In this document: positions 58,078-64,000 of the stretch, piece by piece
Position numbering within the stretch: position 1 is the first letter of the stretch
How the letters are laid out: every line of letters begins with the position of its first letter
DNA from: Malachius bipustulatus
Taxonomy: Eukaryota; Arthropoda; Insecta; Coleoptera; Melyridae
Length of the DNA: 64,000 nucleotides
Assembly (NCBI GenBank): GCA_910589415.1
Contig: OU342633.1
Span: 15,104,858 to 15,168,857, forward strand
Direction: 5' to 3'
Translations under genes and position numbers: made by a program
Notes under the pieces: model-generated
Databases searched by the model: none
Seen by the model: the letters and a program-made list of their open reading frames with translations, nothing else
Told to the model about the DNA's origin: nothing

Positions 58078-58290
58078 TTTGAAGATTTAAGCACTGTAGC
58101 ACTAGCACCACTAATAAAATAAAATAATAAATCAGAATTCAACAATATAAATAATTAGCACTACATTGACGACCACGAACGGATACCGACAACCGACAAC
58201 TATTCTACACTTCGCTGGAGAGAAAACTGGTAAAAACACTTTGGAGTTGGAACTTGGAACTCACCTTCTCATGTGAGATGCAGGTACACG
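58078..58290 (-). promoter_or_regulatory. probable Moesin 5' UTR and promoter-proximal region
   Basis: This is the sequence just upstream of the exon 1 start codon on the minus strand. It is free of the dispersed repeats that fill the introns and has a locally higher CG content (for example GTTGTCGGTTGTCGG near 58180-58195). I see no convincing TATA box at a set distance, so the start site is not fixed. The call rests on position. Confidence 0.35.
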
Positions 58291-59165
58291 TTCATCGTTA
58301 TGTTTGTAAATTGAAATTACAGGAGGTCAGCAAGTAAATTATTGAAACCTTCAATCATTGTTTCTGATTACAACAAACGAGGGCCGGGAAATTCAAATAT
58401 GTACGTGCACTGCTGGATATCGGTCAAGTGTAGAGAGCACATAAAGCAGGTAAATCAAGCTGATTTCACATATTGTTGTTTAATCTATTTAATTTTACAT
58501 CGTATGGGTATTTTTGTAATTATTAGTTTCCCCTTTTTCACATAAATTAATTTAACAGAACCGACAACAAAAAAAAAATACATGCGTTGTGGGTATGGGT
58601 AGTTAATTAATAATTGTAAGAGTTAGAGAAATCAGGAAATTTTAGAAGTTGACCAAAAGAAGAAAAAGAAAAAATCTAATTCGAAGAAACTAAAAATAGA
58701 TTTTTGTGATCGTAAATAATTCCATTGCCCCATTTACTGGTTTCTATATTTTACAATAAAACGAAGAGGTAACTTCAAGGTCGCAGCCTGAAATGCGCGC
58801 GTCGTTTTCCGTTTGGATGTTAAACTATAGTTTTCTAAACAATATAGTGGTGACAACAGATAGATTCGATCTTTGCTCTTTGTCTCTCTGACGTGATATG
58901 AACTGCCGATAATTGGATAATTTCAAGACAACACGATTCGAGGCAATTTTCAGGTATTGTCATCACTCTGTTGAGTAGAGTCACTGATTATCGGACCGCG
59001 GATACACGACAAAGCTTTCGGCAGATGGCGTATAAATTCACGTGTTGTTTGTGGTTTCGGGAATCAGCATGTTCGGTTTATAACTAATTTTACAAAGTAT
59101 GTTATATTTTGTCACATGAAAAAACAGGGTGGTCCCAAAAATTACGTAAAAACGTATCAATAGGT
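58291..59165. other. sequence upstream of Moesin, nothing identified
   Basis: No gene or repeat recognised. A (AGGTC)n run of four units is at 59165-59184, just ahead of the LINE. Confidence 0.35.
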
Positions 59166-59203
59166 AGGTCAGGTCAGGTCAGGTCCCCTCCGAGGGGACA
59201 TCG

Positions 59204-60771
59204 ATGGAAACGCATCGATGGAAGAAACTCTGTGAAGACTTGGAAAATGATATATGGGGAGAGGGATATAAGATAGCGATGAAAAAACTTCGCCCTCTGA
59301 CCCCGCCATATAGACCTATAGGGGAAAGGAAAGTCAAGATTTTGGAAAGCTTGTTCCCCGTCTCTCCAAAGACAAGGACCTTGGAATGTACAGCAAGGAA
59401 CATACCTCAACTCGCAGCAGAAGAAATCGAGAGACCAAAAAATAAGATCAAACACAAAAAGGCTCCAGGTCCCGATGGCATAACTCCTGAAACGCTGCAA
59501 ATAGCTCTGGACATAAAGCCAGAAGCATTCAGGGAGATATTTAATAGACTGATAACGGAGGGAGTCTTCCCAAACATCTGGAAGAAATGTAAAGTGAGCC
59601 TAATATGGAAGGGAAAGAAGGATCTGGAAAACCCCTCCTCATACAGGCCAATATTTCTGCTCGATACGATCGGTAAACTATATGAGCGGCTAATCCTTCA
59701 CCGCATTGAGGAAGAAGTTGAGAGATTGGGTGGAATATCTAACACTCAGTACGGTTTCCGGAGTGGCAGATCTACAACAGACGCAATCCTAAAAGTGACA
59801 ACTGAGATCAAGAAAGCGACTCGTTTAACGAAAGGGAAAAAAATAGGTCTGTGCGCTGTCGTCGCCTTGGACGTCAGAACGCTTTTAACAGCGCTTCCTG
59901 GACTGAGATTGAGATGCCTGTGGCAAACATACCCCTGTCACTCTATCTGAGAAAGCTAATAAATAATAGTTACCTCAGCGGAAGATTTATCGTTGAGGGA
60001 AAGACGAAAATCGACATCACGGCAGGAGTTCCACAGGGTTCGATTCTGGGTCCCACCCTGTGGAACATTATGTACGACGGGCTGTTAAGACTGCCAAAGA
60101 AACCTGGAGTACAGGCTATAGCTTACGTTGACGATATAGCGATAGTGATGAGGGGCACAGAAATCACCGAGACAGAAAAAAAGGGAAATGAGATCATAGC
60201 AGACATAGCCAAATGGTTGAAGGAGAAAAAACTGGAACTGGCCCCAAGAAAATCTGAAGCAGCAATTTTCCACAACTCCAGGAAAACAAAGAAAATAACC
60301 TTCAAAATAGGAGACGACGAAATCCAGGTGAGCAAGACCCTCCGTTACCTAGGGGTGACATTGGATCAAAAACAAGTTTTTGGACACCACATAGCGGATG
60401 TGACAACAAAAGCCAGGAAGACCTGGAACGCCCTCAGTGGCATTATGCCCAGAGTAGGAGGAATGAGGTCCGACAAGAGAAGAGTGGTGGGCGGGGTAGT
60501 CGGATCTATCCTACTCTATGCTGCACCGGTGTGGAGTAATGTGGTGAGAATTAAAAAATATAGAGACATGCTTGAAAGCGTCCAGAGACAGACACTTATA
60601 GGAATTACCTCGGCTTCTAGGACGGTTTTCGGAGCGGCCCTGCACGTGCTGGCGGGAGTAATCCCAATCGAGGAAGAGATAAGGATGCGTGTGGAAACAT
60701 ATAATCAAAGCAAAACAGCTTTAAAAAAACCAAAAAGCGAGCTCAGGGAGAACGCCATAGAGAGATTATAA
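59204..60771 (+). pseudogene. R1-like LINE reverse transcriptase, one frameshift
   Basis: Two overlapping frames. 59204-59870: KKAPGPDGITPETLQIALDI, GVFPNIWKKCKVSLIWKGKK, YRPIFLLDTIGKLYERLILH and YGFRSGRSTTDAI. Frame shift near 59875. 59875-60771: RNAFNSASW, ITAGVPQGSILGPTLWNIMY, IAYVDDIAIVM (catalytic YVDD), TLRYLGVTLDQKQVFGHHIA and ALHVLAGVIPIEEEIRMRVE. RT and thumb are nearly complete; the endonuclease and C-terminal knuckle are absent. The RNAFNSASW and GVPQGSILGP wording is typical of R1-clade elements. It ends at a dispersed repeat (60784). It lies upstream of the Moesin start codon. Confidence 0.88.
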
Positions 60772-60783
60772 CTAATGGCAAAA

Positions 60784-60975
60784 ATAAGAAATCTCGATTT
60801 TTCAGTTTTTTTCAGGATATTTCAGGAACGGTCACAGATATTTTGTATGTCTTGACTGATTCGAGATGGCCACAAAATTGCGCTTCTTTGGACTTGTTTA
60901 ACCGACCCTGTATCTGTTAGCGTTAAGAGATAGCAATATAGAGAAGGATACATGGTACGCCCTGTATATCACAAA
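60784..60975. repeat. dispersed repeat between the two R1-like fragments
   Basis: TTTTTCAGTTTTTTTCAGGA to GATTCGAGATGGCCACAAAA matches 20360-20455. It ends near CCCTGTATATC at 60960, a foldback-type end. Confidence 0.6.
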
Positions 60976-60983
60976 GACCAAAA

Positions 60984-61630
60984 TTGTTTGTTCTCATCCT
61001 CGTAGACGAAAGAAATGCATTTAATACAGCGTCGTGGAGTATAATAATAAAGAAACTGAGGGGGAGAAATATCTCGGGGTACCTGACGAATATAATCAAG
61101 GTCAATTTCACTGATAGAGCTTTACTAATAGACAAGGGTATGTCAATGAAATTGGGGGCGGGGGTTCCACAGGGCTCCGTCTTGGGTCCCACCTTATGGA
61201 ACGTCCTCTATGACCATATAATGGAATTGCCTACCCCAGAGGGTGCAGTTCTAACATGATATGCAGACGACCTAGTGACGATTGAGGCAAAGAGCAAAGA
61301 GCTACTAGTTCTACTAGATTACTAGAAGGATGAGACTCCACACGCGATAGAAGTCTGGATGAATCGAAATGACACCAGAGATACATTTTACTATGGAAGA
61401 TAAGGAAATAAGTAGTACCTGATCCCTCAGTGGACTATTTAGGGATAATGATAGACCAAAGAATGACGTTTGAGAAACACATCACGAAGATAAGGGAGAA
61501 GGCGTCAAAAGTAGCAAGGGCACTGGGAGTGCTGATGACTAATGTAAATGGACCTTCGTCATTTTAAAAGAAAGCCTACCACTACGTAGTTCAGTCCATA
61601 GTCCTCTACGGTGCACCAGTGTGGTGCGTA
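60984..61630 (+). pseudogene. second R1-like LINE fragment
   Basis: Reads LVDERNAFNTASWSIIIKKL, then MKLGAGVPQGSVLGPTLWNV and LYDHIMELP. An in-frame TGA (61258) sits directly before YADDLVTIEAKSKELL, the catalytic box. Further stops and frame changes follow to VQSIVLYGAPVWC near 61590-61625. It covers the same segment as the neighbour at 59875-60540 but is clearly diverged, so it is an independent insertion of a related family and not a duplicate. Confidence 0.82.
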
Positions 61631-61676
61631 TATAGTTTTTACAACACCTTTAAATATCTCCATCTTTACCCTTAAG

Positions 61677-62880
61677 GCCCGTATTCATCAATAAATATAA
61701 CCCCTGGGGTTATATTTTAGAACATGTCATTGGTTCAAAATTCGTAGCGTTCGTAGGGTTTGAGCATTAGACCAATCAGCTGTCAGAAAATTCAAAATAT
61801 AACCAAATACCTTAAAATATTAATACCGGACACTTCCTCTCAAAACCTCCGTCCATTTTTACAGCGCCCTCGTGCAGGAACTGGGGACACTAAAGCTGTT
61901 TTTAAATTCAAAGTTAGGTAACTTTTCACGGTTTTTGACAGCTGCAGTCAATCATAATTATTAATAATTTGTCATTAGTAATTGAACGTTTTAGTTTCAA
62001 GTATAATTTCAATTTAAAGTAACTCTCAAAGCATTATATCAGCGGATAATTTTGTTGGGTACCAGTTAAATAGGCATTTATAATGTACCGCTGTATTAAA
62101 GTGAACATAATGTGTGGAAAATATGTGCTGTGTGCTGTGTGCGGTTGCTCCAACTATGGATTGTTAAGCATGTCCAGATCTTTCCATGGTGTTCCAAGCA
62201 GGAATAAAGAATTATATGTATAAAGTTAACTTTAGAAGACGAAGACGCGTAAATAAACTTATTAATATTTTATAACTATGCTGATGGAAATAGGAACAAG
62301 AAATAGGTTTAATAACATCGATGAATGACGAAATTTTGAAAAAGTGTGGAGTGTCGAAGCCGATTTCTCACCATATTATTTTGTACCTACTGATCATTTC
62401 AAAGAGGAAAATTTTGTTAATCCAGCAAATAATAGACCTTTAAAACTGCAAGGAAGCACATTATTGGAATTGCGGCAAATAAAAGGCTCACACTTAGGTA
62501 TAATAGCGATTCAATCTTTTTGAAATATACCTACCTAAAGATATTAATAATATTGTGTGTAATAGTAGTTAATTATTGTTAATATAATAAACATATTGTA
62601 AACTTTGTTGTTTATTGTTGTATTATAATTCTTCGTCCCAATTTCCTCCGTCTATTCCGTCTAATTAATTTTAAGAGCTTTTCTATTCAGCGTTGATATT
62701 TAAAACTCCCGCTATGTTTCACCAAATTTAATTTTTAGTGTCCCCAGTTCATGCTTGGCGGCGCTGCTAAAATGGACGCAACCTGTTGCAATGCTATAGG
62801 TATAGGAGTGTCCGGTATTATTATTTTAGCGTATTTGATATAACCCCAGAGTTATATTTTGAAGTTTGATGAATACGGAC
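61677..62880. mobile_element. inverted-repeat element with a THAP-domain remnant
   Basis: Left end CCGTATTCATCAATAAATAT-AACCCC; right end complementary (GGTTATATTTTGAAGTTTGA..TGAATACGG at 62880). Inside these are further inverted blocks: GGACACTTCCTCTC, CCATTTTTACAGCGCC and GGAACTGGGGACACTAAA against TTTAGTGTCCCCAGTTC, GGCGCTGCTAAAATGG and AGGAGTGTCCGGTATT. The core carries the THAP-like coding remnants at 62110 and 62341. It abuts the second R1-like fragment. Confidence 0.8.
62110..62523 (+). pseudogene. decayed THAP zinc-finger domain in two pieces
   Basis: 62110-62223: MCGKYVLCAVCGCSNYG, then SRSFHGVPSRNKEL, the N-terminal half of a THAP domain (C-x2-C and the SFHxxP block). 62341-62523, in the same frame: KVWSVEADFSPYYFVPTDHF, KEENFVNPANNRPLKLQGST, the C-terminal half (the H-F of the C2CH set, then R-x-LK). 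The cysteine expected three residues before the HF histidine is missing, and stop codons lie between the halves, so this is not functional; an intron could explain part of the gap. THAP domains bind DNA and occur in P-element and related transposases. Confidence 0.6.
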
Positions 62881-64000
62881 AATAGAGCATCTAGAGGACA
62901 GTGACGTCACAAGCCGCTACCCTCGGTTTGGATGCGTTTGCTACTCTCGTCAAATTCGGGCTCAGAGTAATTTGCGTTTAATTATAAAAATAAGCATTTT
63001 TAAACACTAATAAAACATTCGTTTTTTATGACACAATATTTATTGATTTCAGTGCTCACTCAAAATTAGTGGATATTCGAATTGTTGTTGTGAATTTGCG
63101 TGGAATTCTTCCAAGTAAATGGTAAGCTGCAGTTATAAGTAGACGGTGACTACACTGCGGCATAATCATATTGTAGGATTTTTATGTTTCTTATTCATGA
63201 TAAATAAATATTGTTTAAAAAAGCCTGATAATTATGCACGAAACTAAGAGGAGTTTCTCAAGTTATTTATATGCGACCGACTTTATGTGCAAACAAAGCG
63301 AGTTTCTTTGCATGAACTCATCCATCACTCTTATGACTATATTAACGCCAAATGCAATAAGAGCATTACAAATTTTACTGTCAACTGATTTTTGAAATTA
63401 GGCCAAGCAATAGAGCTCTAAAGTCACCAGACTCTGACAATAATACTAATAATAGTAATAAAATACTAGTTTTCTACTCAAGTTGACCATTTTATTTATT
63501 TTTATCTACTTTTTGGTGCAAAAAATCGTTTTTTTTTTAATTTTCTCGCTTATAAAGAAAATCTGATGGAGCTACGTCTATGGCCCCAACGGACGAAATG
63601 TAGAAATACGAAAACAATTAGCGCTGAAACAACCTGATAGGTTCATTATTAAAGAAGAAAAACTCAAAAAATCGAAGAAAAAAAATTCGTGTAGTGAACA
63701 AAAAAACTTGTAGTGTAGGCTCTTTACGAGAGAGTCGATATTGTGAGGTACTTCCAGTATGCAAAATCCGGATAATTCGCGTATAACTACAATCAGAAGT
63801 TCTTCATACCATATTTTGCGCAGCGAGGCTGGATGCTCTGGAAGTCGTCCGATTCGAATTTATCAAGCGGATTTGGGAAGTATAGTTTGTCCAGCGAGTG
63901 TTGTTCTTTGTGGTAACTAAGGATACATCATCTCTTTATATAATATCTTACTCCTTCTATAGTATTGCATAGCCAATCGAGTTAAATTGGGACGTATTGT
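62881..64000. repeat. terminal region with a dispersed repeat copy (63515-63680)
   Basis: 63515-63680 (GGTGCAAAAAATCG, CCCCAACGGACGAAATGTAG, GCGCTGAAACAACCTGATAG) is a diverged direct copy of 10840-11010. Upstream of it and to the end no gene or other repeat was recognised. Confidence 0.5.

Noticed and set aside
59165..59184. (AGGTC)n run as a regulatory response element
   Set aside because: Only four units, next to a dead LINE; simple-repeat origin is more likely.

Overview
This is nuclear DNA of an arthropod, most likely an insect. It is A+T-rich, has GT-AG spliceosomal introns, is packed with retrotransposons and foldback (inverted-repeat) elements, and carries one host gene whose protein is close to insect Moesin. 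The order cannot be settled from the sequence; a beetle or hemipteran would fit the density of short elements ending in TACAGGGTG-like motifs, but that is inference.

Nearly the whole window is one gene. Moesin (ERM family, membrane-to-actin linker) lies on the minus strand from about 58077 (start codon) to 2976 (stop codon). I resolve six coding exons with matching splice phases: 58060-58077, 41878-42057, 14811-15085, 14092-14322, 13192-14032 and 2976-3140. Together they encode 569 residues, close to the full ERM length. Introns 1, 2 and 5 are about 16.0, 26.8 and 10.1 kb; introns 3 and 4 are 488 and 59 bases. Almost everything else sits inside these introns.

Intron 5 (3141-13191) holds LINE fragments (3390-4250, 12000-12836), a decayed ~142-base tandem repeat (6420-6900) and foldback elements at 7886-9138 and 9648-10517. 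Intron 2 (15086-41877) is a transposon graveyard. It has foldback elements at 15261-16246 and 18790-20320 (one nested in another), and a LINE fragment at 22316-22990. A decayed cut-and-paste-like element at 23110-25600 has a minisatellite and is split by a young foldback element that carries a DUF4817-like domain. A LINE at 25741-33670 is broken first by another LINE and then by a young, internally deleted BEL/Pao LTR retrotransposon (28334-32903). A pogo/Tigger-type transposase (35329-37090) follows. A degraded XPG/PIN-like plus CXC-domain gene (39116-40215) is enclosed by ~460-base inverted repeats. Intron 1 (42058-58059) contains a pair of leucine-rich-repeat genes on the opposite strand to Moesin: a complete secreted form (49339-50334) and a partial copy (48058-48567). 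It also holds more foldbacks and a LINE RNase H fragment.

Upstream of Moesin (59150-62880) are two R1-like LINE fragments and an inverted-repeat element containing the two halves of a decayed THAP DNA-binding domain. Apart from Moesin and probably the intact LRR gene, no coding region here looks like a working host gene. The most unusual items are the XPG-like/CXC gene between inverted repeats, the DUF4817 and THAP remnants inside foldback elements, the LRR pair with a hidden 57-base in-frame intron, and the very recent BEL derivative that lacks its integrase core.
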